Shown in pieces: positions 27,267-36,642 of a stretch of 55,853 bases of DNA (position 1 is its first letter; the number at the start of each line of letters is the position of its first letter). The notes under the pieces are model-generated. The model did no database searches. It was not told the DNA's origin and was given only the letters and a program-made list of their open reading frames with translations. Position numbers and translations under genes: made by a program. The stretch is from Bacteroidota bacterium. GTDB taxonomy: Bacteria > Bacteroidota > Bacteroidia > Chitinophagales > UBA2359. The stretch is from positions 1-55,853 of the forward strand of contig JAHDHV010000004.1 in assembly GCA_020631155.1 (NCBI GenBank), given 5' to 3'.

Positions 27267-28187
27267 ATGAACAATAATCACCTATTCAAAGGAGTTGGTG
27301 TAGCTTTAGTCACGCCATTTACTATAGATAAAAAAGTAGATTATACGGCATTGAGCAAGTTAATCAACCATACAATTGACGGTCAGGTAGATTTCCTAGT
27401 CTCTTTAGGCACAACAGGCGAGGCAGTAACCTTAACTACAGAAGAAAAACATCATATTTTAGACTTCACCGTTCAAACTGTGGCAGGGCGTATACCTATA
27501 GTAGCAGGCTTCGGCGGCAACAATACCCAACAGCTTATTAACGATATAAAAAACTATCATTTTGAAGGCATTGCTGCAATTCTGTCGGCTAGTCCTGCCT
27601 ATAACAAACCTACACAAGAAGGAATTTACCAACATTATAGAGCTGTTGCTCAGAGTAGCCCAGTGCCAATTATTTTGTATAATGTGCCTGGACGTACCAG
27701 TAGCAATATGACTGCTTCTACGACCCTGCGCCTCGCCCATGAATTTGATAATATTATTGCAGTAAAAGAAGCTTCTGGCAATTTTTTACAGTGTATGGAC
27801 ATCGTGCAGGGCAATCAACGCGAAGATTTCCTTGTATTGTCAGGTGATGATGCCTATACTTTACCAATGGTTGGTTTTGGTATGGATGGGGTCATTTCGG
27901 TAGTGGCTAATGCTTTTCCTAAAGAATTTTCGGCTATGGTACATCATGCATTAGCAGGCAATTTTGCGGCTGCACAATCGCTACATTACCGAGTGCTTCA
28001 ATGTATACACCTATTGTTTAAAGAAGGCAATCCTGCGGGTGTGAAGGCAACTTTGCAATTATTGGGCATTTGTGAGGGTCATTTGCGGCTGCCATTAACG
28101 CCTATAAGTGAGCGATTATTTACGATTTTAGCGCGAGAAGTAGAACAAATTGTCGCTTTTTCTAAAGAGCAGTGTACAGTTGATTAA
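27267..28187 (+). CDS. dapA: 4-hydroxy-tetrahydrodipicolinate synthase
   Basis: DapA condenses pyruvate with aspartate semialdehyde, the first committed step of lysine and diaminopimelate synthesis in the cytosol. The 306-residue TIM-barrel protein has T49/T50 in SLGTTGEAVTL, Y138 in LYNVPGRTSSN with R143, and the Schiff-base lysine K167 in IIAVKEASGNF. All are at the spacing of the E. coli enzyme. The start ATG follows an A-rich leader, as usual in this genome. It is single, with no lysine riboswitch evident in the 120 bases between repeat C and the start. Confidence 0.97.
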   Translation: MNNNHLFKGVGVALVTPFTIDKKVDYTALSKLINHTIDGQVDFLVSLGTTGEAVTLTTEEKHHILDFTVQTVAGRIPIVAGFGGNNTQQLINDIKNYHFEGIAAILSASPAYNKPTQEGIYQHYRAVAQSSPVPIILYNVPGRTSSNMTASTTLRLAHEFDNIIAVKEASGNFLQCMDIVQGNQREDFLVLSGDDAYTLPMVGFGMDGVISVVANAFPKEFSAMVHHALAGNFAAAQSLHYRVLQCIHLLFKEGNPAGVKATLQLLGICEGHLRLPLTPISERLFTILAREVEQIVAFSKEQCTVD

Positions 28188-29645
28188 ACAATTTTTCGGT
28201 TTAGCTTTTTATTATTAGCAGAAAAATATCATTATAAAGTCAAAATTCTCTATTTTATTTTTCCCCACAATGTTTGTGAAAAGACTATTGAAATAATTTA
28301 CTTTATTAAATTCTATTATTTATAAAAAACTAAACGGCAAAAGGCAAATACTCAGAAAAAAAAAACTTTAAAAAGGTAGAAATACATTATTTTTAAGGTT
28401 TTTTTTCATCAAAACTATCTTTTATAAATAAAAAAACAACATTAATAATACATCAAACATCTTAAACTCTATTTATCTACCTCTTTAAATAACAACAAAT
28501 ATCACATACAAATGAACAAAACATCATTAAAAATTCACTTTTTATAATAAAAATGTCACTAACACTTGCTTCGTAACACTATTATATATATATTTGACTG
28601 TAGTTGAAAAAATATACATATGCATAGGTTGTTATCCTTAAATGAAGTGTCTAATATTATGAAAAAAAGAACCCTAAAACATTTTTTGAATACTTTTTAT
28701 GAAAGTTACACATTAACATAGCTAAACATATACTGCCAAAACTGCTCAAAACACCTATTTCACTCAATAAAAAAAGGCAGCGTATTGTTTTTTTTTTCTA
28801 ATAATTATTTACGCAAATATATACTACATAGCGAAACAAAGTTTTTAACTTGTCGTATAGTTGATAAACGCAGTCAATTGTTGATGAGATATTAAAATAT
28901 TACCCAACACCCTATTGTATTTTATTTTTTCTCATTAAATAAATCAAATTGGTACCATTTTAGACCCACCTAACATAACCTACTACTAGCATAGCTATTG
29001 TATGCGCCTGATTGTGAAAAAGTTATTTCCATATAGTCCCTAGAAGCTTTGGAATAATCAGTTCGCTTTCATTCCCATTTCTATGTATCGTTGCTTTATG
29101 GTTGTTAAGCGATTGCCTTTCAACCACACATGGGAACAGCCATAACCTATGAGGTAAAGCATAAATTAATCAACAGTAATTCACACAACACATAGCTCAT
29201 TATCTTTTTTTCAATTAATAAAAAAATTATAAATATTTTTTTATTAATTAGATTTATTATTATCAGTCAAGCATATCAATTCGCTAAGTCTATTAATCAC
29301 ATTATCAACTCATTAAACAGTAAAACATTCTATATACTATTTATCCGCTAAAATAGATATAGTTAAGCATAAGTCGTCTTTGTATAATTTGGCTTCTTAA
29401 ACCCATCTCAATAAGAAGTTCTACGTATACCCTTGAAACTGTTCTTTTTAGTTCATTTTTACTAAATATGGAATAAAAAAAGCAGCTTTAATATTACTAA
29501 TTACTTTTATACTACTCATTAAATTACTCAATAAGCTCATTCAGTCGTTTTAAGGATCGCTGTCATGGTTTATTCTAGGTTGTTGAAATGGCTAAATGAA
29601 ACAAAAAATAAGTAAATTTCTCACTAATTAAAAAGTGTTTGCCCC
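28188..29645. other. 1.46-kb AT-rich gene desert
   Basis: No open frame of note on either strand. Bases 29060-29165 have slightly higher GC and several inverted words (TTCCCAT/ATGGGAA, GCTTTA/TAAAGC, GGTTG/CAACC), which might be a structured RNA or leader. Otherwise nothing is recognisable. Confidence 0.5.
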
Positions 29646-30932
29646 ATGAAAACACACCGCCTAATTTTGGTATTGACGTTCCTATTACTCAGTACTTCAT
29701 CTGTATTTAGTAATTGTTGTAACGGTTCAGAACAGCAAGGTATCCAGTTTTTTGTAGGAACTTGGGATCAAGTATTGGAAATGGCAGAGGTGCGTAAAAA
29801 ACCAATTTTTGTACATATGTACACTAATTACACGCCAGCTTGCCGAAAAATGGAGAAGGAAATTTTTAAAGATTACCGCTCTGTTAATCTGTATAATACA
29901 GAATTTATTAATCATAAAATAAATTTGCATACAAAGGAGGGTATGAAATTTAAAGAGCGCTTCAACCTGCCCAATACCACTAGTCAGTTTCCTGTATTGT
30001 TGTATTTTGATCAGACAGGTAGCTTATTAATGAAAAAATTAGGCGAAAAGAGCGTCAATGAGTTCTTAGATATTGGCAATCAAATTATTCATGCTAGTGA
30101 TGGACAAAAAAACAAAACCATTGCTCAACCTTATATGAATTATATTATTTATAAAGCGAGCTATGAGGAAGGAGAGCGCAAACCTAATTTTCTGCATGAA
30201 TATGCTTATCAAGCCAAAAAATTCAATGATAACTACCTACCAATGGTCAACGAGTATATTGCACAACTCAGCGATGAGAAATTATTTACTCAAAAAAATG
30301 CACAGTTTATTTGCGATTTCTCCGATGATATTCATGCAAGACCTTTTGAAATATTACTAAACAATAAACATCGTTTTATCAGTGTATTGGGGCGCGAAAT
30401 TGTTGAAAATAAAATGAAAGAAGCTATTCGTACAGCCGTTGTAAATAGTGCGATGGCACAAGAAAGTGAGCCACAAAATTTTCAATATGCGCTGCGTACT
30501 GTTACCAAATGCAATCTTTCTGATGCTTCAGAATACACTTTTTTGATGGAGTTATTGTATGCTAAAAAGCTGAGAAATTGGGGAAGCTATCGCGCACTGG
30601 CTTATAATTACTTGGAAAATAATACCATTGAGAACGCGAATGTAATGAATGAAATAGCGTGGCAATTTGCGATACATGCTTCTGATAAAGACAAATTAGA
30701 ATTGGCTTTAGAATGGACTACGACCATTATTGAAGCGAAACCCAAAACTTTCTCTTATTTAGAAACGCAAGCAGCTTTATTGTACCGCTTAAACAAAAGG
30801 TCAAAAGCCATTAAAATAGCCGAAAAAGCTATTGATCTGGCCAAACAAAGAGGTATTAATTATAAGTCTACCTTAAATCTGTTAAAAGCCATCAATACGG
30901 ATACCGTTATTCCTCAAAATTTAAGAAAATGA
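29646..30932 (+). CDS. Secreted thioredoxin-TPR protein, paralog 1 (degenerate TPAC site)
   Basis: This 428-residue exported protein has a signal peptide (MKTHRLILVLTFLLLSTSSVFS). It has a thioredoxin-like domain at about 33-155 (KKPIFVHMYTNYTPACRKME, cis-Pro in SQFPVLLYF) and a helical C-terminal part with TPR-like repeats (end: RSKAIKIAEKAIDLAKQRG). The canonical CxxC is TPAC: the first Cys is replaced by T63 and only C66 remains, so it cannot act as a simple dithiol oxidoreductase. Additional Cys pair C24-C25 follows the signal peptide. It is the first of three co-oriented paralogs separated by 490-1670 bases. Role unknown; possibly a chaperone or redox partner for exported proteins. Confidence 0.8.
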   Translation: MKTHRLILVLTFLLLSTSSVFSNCCNGSEQQGIQFFVGTWDQVLEMAEVRKKPIFVHMYTNYTPACRKMEKEIFKDYRSVNLYNTEFINHKINLHTKEGMKFKERFNLPNTTSQFPVLLYFDQTGSLLMKKLGEKSVNEFLDIGNQIIHASDGQKNKTIAQPYMNYIIYKASYEEGERKPNFLHEYAYQAKKFNDNYLPMVNEYIAQLSDEKLFTQKNAQFICDFSDDIHARPFEILLNNKHRFISVLGREIVENKMKEAIRTAVVNSAMAQESEPQNFQYALRTVTKCNLSDASEYTFLMELLYAKKLRNWGSYRALAYNYLENNTIENANVMNEIAWQFAIHASDKDKLELALEWTTTIIEAKPKTFSYLETQAALLYRLNKRSKAIKIAEKAIDLAKQRGINYKSTLNLLKAINTDTVIPQNLRK

Positions 30933-31423
30933 TAAATTTTACACAAAGCTTGTCAGTAATTCAATAAGTTATTGATTAACAAAATTTTACCTAAGTCTAT
31001 TTACAAAATTACTTTAGATAAAGTATTAAATTTTACCAAAAAACAACAACTCAATCAGCAAAGATTTGGTTATTTATTGATATTTTGTGTTCACTAGCTT
31101 AAATATAAAGTTCACAAATTATTGATTTCGTGGGTTGCACAAATAGTTTTTTTGGTAAAAGAATACTTTATCTATTGTTTTCCTACACAGTTTACTAAAG
31201 GTAAGGTACTATTCTATCCTCTGTTTATTTGGCTTCTCCCCTCAAAATATTTAAGTCAATATCACTCTTGTTAGTACCCAAACAATAAAGCGTTTTTTTG
31301 GACTAAAAGGAATTAGCAATTAATACCTTCAAACAAAATTTCACCCAATTAAATAGTGTTTGGCACTCGCTTTTCTATTGTATACTAAACTGTGTAGATT
31401 AGTTACCCTTAAATCATTGACTT
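30933..31423. other. AT-rich spacer between thioredoxin-TPR paralogs 1 and 2
   Basis: No gene. It contains the dispersed word AATTAAATAGTGTTTGGCAC at 31347-31366, related to 181-206 and 34106-34153. The length implies that paralog 2 has its own promoter. Confidence 0.5.
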
Positions 31424-32689
31424 ATGGTAAATCCAAAATCTCTGAACCATTCTGTACTACTATTCTCATTCCTATTGTTACCCCTCTTTTCTATTCCTAT
31501 TTATGCTCAAAAAATTGCTGTAAAATTTGAAAAAGGAAACTGGTATAAAGTTATTGAAAAAGCTAAGGAGGAAAATAAGCTTATCTTTGTAGATGTGATG
31601 GCCGACTACTGCCCGCCTTGTAAGGTAATGGATGCTGAAGTATTTCCAGAAAAAAGTGTTGCCTTATTTTACAATGAACATTTCATAAGCTATCGCATTG
31701 ATATTGAGGCAAAAGAAAGTACTTATTTAAAAGAATTATTTAATATTAAAACAGTTCCTACTTTGCTCTTTCTTACCTCAGAGGGGAAGCTCATAAAAAA
31801 GTTGGAAGAAGGAAAAACAGCCAAAGAATTTATTGTATTGGGTAAAGAAGTGATGAGCGATAAACGCTCTTTTATGGTGCAAGTAAATGATAATGATCCT
31901 GATTGGCTGCGCTATAAAGAGCTAGAACGCATGTATCAATCAGGTACACGACAACCCAAATTTTTGCGAGAATATGCCTACCTACTACGTAGATATCGCA
32001 AGCCTCATAATATGGTTGTTAACGAATATCTTCGCACACAAGCAAACCGCAAACACCTCAAAGAAAACCGACTATTTGTATATGATTTCACCAGTAATCT
32101 AGGCAATTTAGCGGTCGATTTTTTTATCAAAGACATTCAACATTACAAACAAAGTCATGGTGGTAAAAAAATTAATGAAAAGGTGAAAACTGCTATTTAC
32201 AACAGTATTTTAACAGCTATTCGAGAGCGCGATTATAATTTATTTGATAAGGCAAATCTCATTTTCAAAGACATTGAACTACCTGAACAAGATAAATTTG
32301 TTTTTGAAATGCAGTCGCTTTTTTATCAAGGAATTGAGGATTGGGAAAACTATGCAGAAGTAGCTTATAAATACTTGAATAGCAAAGAGATAACTGACCC
32401 TATTTTATTAAATGATATAGCTGCAAAATTTCACCAATATGTTAATAGTAAAAAGGACTTGAAACAGGCCTTGAAGTGGGTAAAACAGTCTATTAAAATA
32501 GAAAATGAGTATTATAACAATACAACTGCTGCGTCTCTTTATCATAAATTAGGTAAAACTAAAAAAGCAATTAAGGCTGCGGAAAAAGCCATAAAAATTG
32601 CTAAACTGCGCGGTCGGGATAACTATCAAGGTGCATTGCGAATGGTTGATAGAATGAAATCGCAACAAACAAAGTTAAATTTGTATTAG
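31424..32689 (+). CDS. Secreted thioredoxin-TPR protein, paralog 2 (canonical CPPC)
   Basis: This 421-residue protein has a signal peptide ending near PIYAQ, then a thioredoxin-like domain with DYCPPCKVMD (C63, C66) and cis-Pro in KTVPTLLFL. That is similar to the thioredoxin_7/DsbD-gamma type. The C-terminal ~250 residues are helical with TPR-like ends (LKQALKWVKQSIKIENEYYN, KTKKAIKAAEKAIKIAKLRG). It is the only paralog with an ordinary active site, so it is the one most likely to be a working oxidoreductase. The family C-terminus is shared with paralogs 1 and 3. The stop is followed almost at once by a GAGACGCAAG-type hairpin. Confidence 0.82.
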   Translation: MVNPKSLNHSVLLFSFLLLPLFSIPIYAQKIAVKFEKGNWYKVIEKAKEENKLIFVDVMADYCPPCKVMDAEVFPEKSVALFYNEHFISYRIDIEAKESTYLKELFNIKTVPTLLFLTSEGKLIKKLEEGKTAKEFIVLGKEVMSDKRSFMVQVNDNDPDWLRYKELERMYQSGTRQPKFLREYAYLLRRYRKPHNMVVNEYLRTQANRKHLKENRLFVYDFTSNLGNLAVDFFIKDIQHYKQSHGGKKINEKVKTAIYNSILTAIRERDYNLFDKANLIFKDIELPEQDKFVFEMQSLFYQGIEDWENYAEVAYKYLNSKEITDPILLNDIAAKFHQYVNSKKDLKQALKWVKQSIKIENEYYNNTTAASLYHKLGKTKKAIKAAEKAIKIAKLRGRDNYQGALRMVDRMKSQQTKLNLY

Positions 32690-34362
32690 AATATGGAGAG
32701 ATGCAAGATTTTGCGTCTCAACAATTTGATAAACCTAGTCTGCTCTGAAATTTGGAGTGGACTTTTTTGTGCCCCATTTATTAGTGAATTTCAAAAGCAC
32801 CCACACAGGAAAAAGTATATTATTTTATTTTTTTTGACATAAAAAAGACACTTTTATAACACTTTCTACCTATTTCTAGCCTTATATTAATAGTGTTTAG
32901 CATGTTTTTAAGCTTGAAAAATGATATAACTCATCATATCTATAAAATATTAGAAAATTATTTTTTTACCATCTAAAAAATTGATAATCAATGTATTAAA
33001 TAGTTTTCCATCCTCCATGTATCATAGTACTGTAATGAGGTATCCATTGTTATTGATTAAATAATATTTTTATCAAAATGTTAAAATCATTGTACTTATA
33101 AAAAAAACAGTTGTATGAATGGGGTAAATGGTTTATTTTTTTATCAAAACTCCATTGTTTCATTTTTAGAGCTTGTTCACACTATATACTTAATGCATTG
33201 TAGACAGAAAATGACAGTTTAAGCTAGTCAAGTTTAACATAAATAGTTTAAAAAAAATATCAATACACTAAGGAGAACACTCACTACCTATCAACACATA
33301 CTAGTAATGGCTCATTTTTGTATTTAAGTATGACATACTTTTATAATATTCTTGAAACATTTATCCATTTATCTGCGTACAAAATACGGAAACCTTAGTA
33401 TTATCATGCATAATACACTAATTAAAAACTATTTATGTTTGAAAATTTCACACATTTTAAATAGTTGACATAATACTATGGCTGTACCTTCACAGTTTTG
33501 TTTTCCATAAAAATGAACTACTAAAATCTAAGATCAATACAATGCACGCACAAAATTTTCTTTTATCACTGAAAATACAACCAACTATACATAAAAACAA
33601 TCTACTATATACCACTTAGGCTTAACCACAGATACATTGTCTAATGATCATTTTTTTTACATGCGCTATCAACTACATTATAGTGCTAACATTGACTACC
33701 TGACTAATTCTGAGCACTTTGCATAAGTACTCATCAAGCAACTTTAATGCCCTCTAAGTAGGCAAGATTTTTGCAATATTCTTCAAAAAATAGCATCTTC
33801 ATACAGAATTAGCGTCCTATCTGAACAAAGCCTCAACTATATTACAAGTGTTTTTTCATCATACATTTTGTGTATAATAGGTATTATTCTAATTAACTGA
33901 TACTTGTGTAAAATACAAGTGGCTATCTGATTAAATTGACTGACTTTGCAACTTTATGGTAGGGTATCTAACAGTGTCTATTTACATTGTTGCTCATACA
34001 CTTTATAAATTGTTGCTTGAATTGTCATTTTATTTTTTCACCCAACATCTGAAAACAATTTTATACACCCCAACTAATGCCCAATAACGGCCATGAGTAA
34101 TAAATTAAGTGCCAAGCACTAATTAATTGAGCACAATTTTGTTCTAAAGTATTGATTTTCATTATTTTAATCAAACAAAGAGCCCCATTTAATTTATTGT
34201 GTAGTACTTAAATATTGCTCAAGCTTAGTAAATAGATTATTTTCTTTAAAGTATTTTTATTTCATCATTCTTAAAACACTGATAATAAGATAAAAATACA
34301 ATAGAATCATTCTAAATCTTTTGCTAAAATTGTTAATCAACCGAATACATAAATGTAGTGTT
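32690..34362. other. 1.67-kb AT-rich gene desert
   Basis: It starts with a hairpin of the GAGACRCAAG family (about 32695-32720, GAGATGCAAGATTTTGCGTC), and 34106-34153 holds an inverted copy of the word at 159-206. I see no coding frame. The remainder shows no recognisable element. Confidence 0.5.
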
Positions 34363-35598
34363 ATGTTAAATTTTAGACCTAAGTTTATTTCGTTTATCAC
34401 ACTAACAGTAGCGGTGTTCCTCCTCTGTTCTGCTAATAGTTATAAGTCTGAGAACTCTCAGCTAATACAATTTTTTGATGGCACCTTTGATCAGGTGATG
34501 AATCTTGCTCATAAAGAAAGTAGATGCGTGTTTGTGCATACTACTTCTCGACACTGCTCTTCCTGTACTAGCTTGGCGCAACAATTGTTTCGAGATAATC
34601 AAGTAGCTAATTACTACAACAGTAATTTTATCAATTATAAGCTGGATTTGGACGACCTTCGCTACGATAATTTTGCTCGAATACATGAACTAGGACATCA
34701 TCCTGTTATGTTGTATCTGAATCCCAAAGGACATATTGTTAAAAAAGAATCTGGAATTACAAATGTTGGCGATTTTATTCAGGCAGGCGATTATGTCATC
34801 AAACAGCATAAAGCAACGGATTTTAATGTGCATAACTACGAAAACATGAAAAGCAAATACGATCATGGTTATGCTGATCCTGAATTTTTGCTTGATTATT
34901 CCTATACCCTAAAGGAAGGTAATTTTCCTTATAATACTGTTGTCAATCAATATTTGGCAGAACTGAACCCTGCGGAACTTGCCCAAGAAAAAAACCGAAA
35001 ATTCATTTACGACTTTTCCGATAATTTGGAAAATAACGCCATTGATTACTTTTTAGCAGACCTTTATCATTTTAAAGAGGTAGTTGGCGGCCCTCCAATC
35101 AATGAAAAAATTAAAGTGTCGGTTTACAATACCATCATTACGGCTGTGCGAGAGCGTGATAAAAAATTGTATGAAAAAGCGCGAAAAATCGTAGAGGAAG
35201 CGCATTTGCCCAATAGTCGTGAGTTTTTATTTTATATTGATACAGAATATTTTCAAGGCATTAGGGATTGGAAAGCTTTTGCAGATGTAACCATTAAATA
35301 TTTTAAAGAATATAACATAAGCGACCCCGACCTGCTCAATGCAGCAGCCTACAAATTACATTTATATGTTAAAAACAAAGGCAATTTAAAACAAGCCTTA
35401 AAATGGATTGAAAAATCTATTAAGATTGAAAACGAATATTACAATAACCTAACCCACGCTCGTATTTTGGCAAAATTAAAACGCTGTAAAGAAGCCATCC
35501 GTGCTGCTCAACAAGCGGTAGACCTCGCCAAAAAACGCAATATCAACTTTATTGATGCTTCGCGTTTGTTAGATAATCTACAAAGTAGAGGGTGTTGA
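34363..35598 (+). CDS. Secreted thioredoxin-TPR protein, paralog 3 (CSSC)
   Basis: This 411-residue protein starts at 34363 (MLNFRPKFISFITLTVAVFL), giving a good signal peptide; the in-frame TTG at 34321 is unlikely. The thioredoxin-like domain carries the motif HCSSCTSLAQQ (C65, C68 from this start), and GHHPVMLYL replaces the usual xVPT cis-Pro loop. The TPR-like C-terminus (LKQALKWIEKSIKIENEYYN) is nearly identical in part to paralog 2, so these two split more recently than paralog 1. A CSSC site is unusual for thioredoxin folds and may alter redox potential. Function unknown. Confidence 0.8.
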   Translation: MLNFRPKFISFITLTVAVFLLCSANSYKSENSQLIQFFDGTFDQVMNLAHKESRCVFVHTTSRHCSSCTSLAQQLFRDNQVANYYNSNFINYKLDLDDLRYDNFARIHELGHHPVMLYLNPKGHIVKKESGITNVGDFIQAGDYVIKQHKATDFNVHNYENMKSKYDHGYADPEFLLDYSYTLKEGNFPYNTVVNQYLAELNPAELAQEKNRKFIYDFSDNLENNAIDYFLADLYHFKEVVGGPPINEKIKVSVYNTIITAVRERDKKLYEKARKIVEEAHLPNSREFLFYIDTEYFQGIRDWKAFADVTIKYFKEYNISDPDLLNAAAYKLHLYVKNKGNLKQALKWIEKSIKIENEYYNNLTHARILAKLKRCKEAIRAAQQAVDLAKKRNINFIDASRLLDNLQSRGC

Positions 35599-36642
35599 TG
35601 ATTTTGGAAGGTTATTAAAGTTTGGAAGCTTGCAAAGTTATAAGGTTTGAAAGTTTTTTTTAAAAATAAATTTTAAAAACAAGACCTATTATTTTGTTAA
35701 TTAAAAATATACAAATTTTAATTAAGTTGTTGTTATTTTAGTCAATGAAATAAAAGACGAAAAACAAACTTAGCTCCAAATTCTAAAAGCTTACAAAGTG
35801 ACAAGGTTTTAAGTTTTTTTTTTTTAATGAAACTTAAATGCCATACCTAATAAGTACCACACAATAATTAAACAGAACTCTTTGTTTGATTAAAATGAGT
35901 GTGTCAAGAATTTAGGGAATGGCAAAATACTGTTTAAATAGACATTCACTTTTCCCAAAAATGAAACATCACTTTTTTGTTCGTGTAAAAGAGCGACCTT
36001 GAAATTTTTTGCGTTAAGAAAATCGAATGAACAGCGTTAAGAAATATCCGTAGTGATACGGAATTTAAGAACCTGCTAATCTATTTTTAAAGTTTAAATC
36101 TTTGATTATCAGTTTTTTATTTTTTTTAACAAAAGAGTATCACCTTAGGAGATTTTAGCTGTGAATGAGGTTTTTAGCAAAAAAATTTCACAGTCTTGAC
36201 TTTTTTTTTCTTTTTTTGTCAAGTAAAAATTTAAAAGGGTACACAAATTAAAACAATAGTTTCTTTGAATGTTGAGTTGGTTTGTTTAAGGGGTAAATGT
36301 GTTTAAATACTACTGAAACCCTCGCCGAAAATAGGGTCTGAAACTCCACGATTGCCTTCGGCGACTTACTTTTTGCATTCGCGAAAAAAGTAAGCAAAAA
36401 CGCTTGTCAAAAATATCGTTCCCACGCTTCAGACCTGCGCTTTGCTACCGATTTTTGACCTGCCTGCGCTTCTTTTTCGTAAAGCAGATTCATGAACCTG
36501 CTCTACGAAAAAAAACGATGACTTTTGTGTACCCTTTTGAAAAAAAATTTTTGGGAAAAAAATCACTTCCACAACTTTTCCCCAAAAAATTTTAATAAAA
36601 CATAGTTTGTCTCAAATCTCATGTCTCCTATCTCCCAACAGT
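35599..36642. other. Intergenic region with MITE-like element
   Basis: It starts with degenerate TTTGGAAGGTT words and AT-rich DNA, then a GC-richer unit at 36233-36537 (annotated separately), then a low-complexity stretch with CTCATGTCTCCTATCTCCCA. A 63-codon open frame at 36404-36595 lies within the element and is not credited as a gene. Confidence 0.5.
36233..36537. mobile_element. Putative ~305-bp MITE-like element with 15-bp terminal inverted repeats
   Basis: AAAAGGGTACACAAA (36233-36247) and its exact complement TTTGTGTACCCTTTT (36523-36537) bound the unit. The unit includes 36241-36343, which is repeated inverted at window bases 1-104. It is clearly richer in G+C than its surroundings and encodes no transposase. 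Target-site duplications were not established. Confidence 0.55.

Noticed and set aside
36404-36595. 63-codon open frame near the MITE-like unit
   Set aside because: It runs through the element's terminal repeat and low-complexity DNA. No family is recognised.
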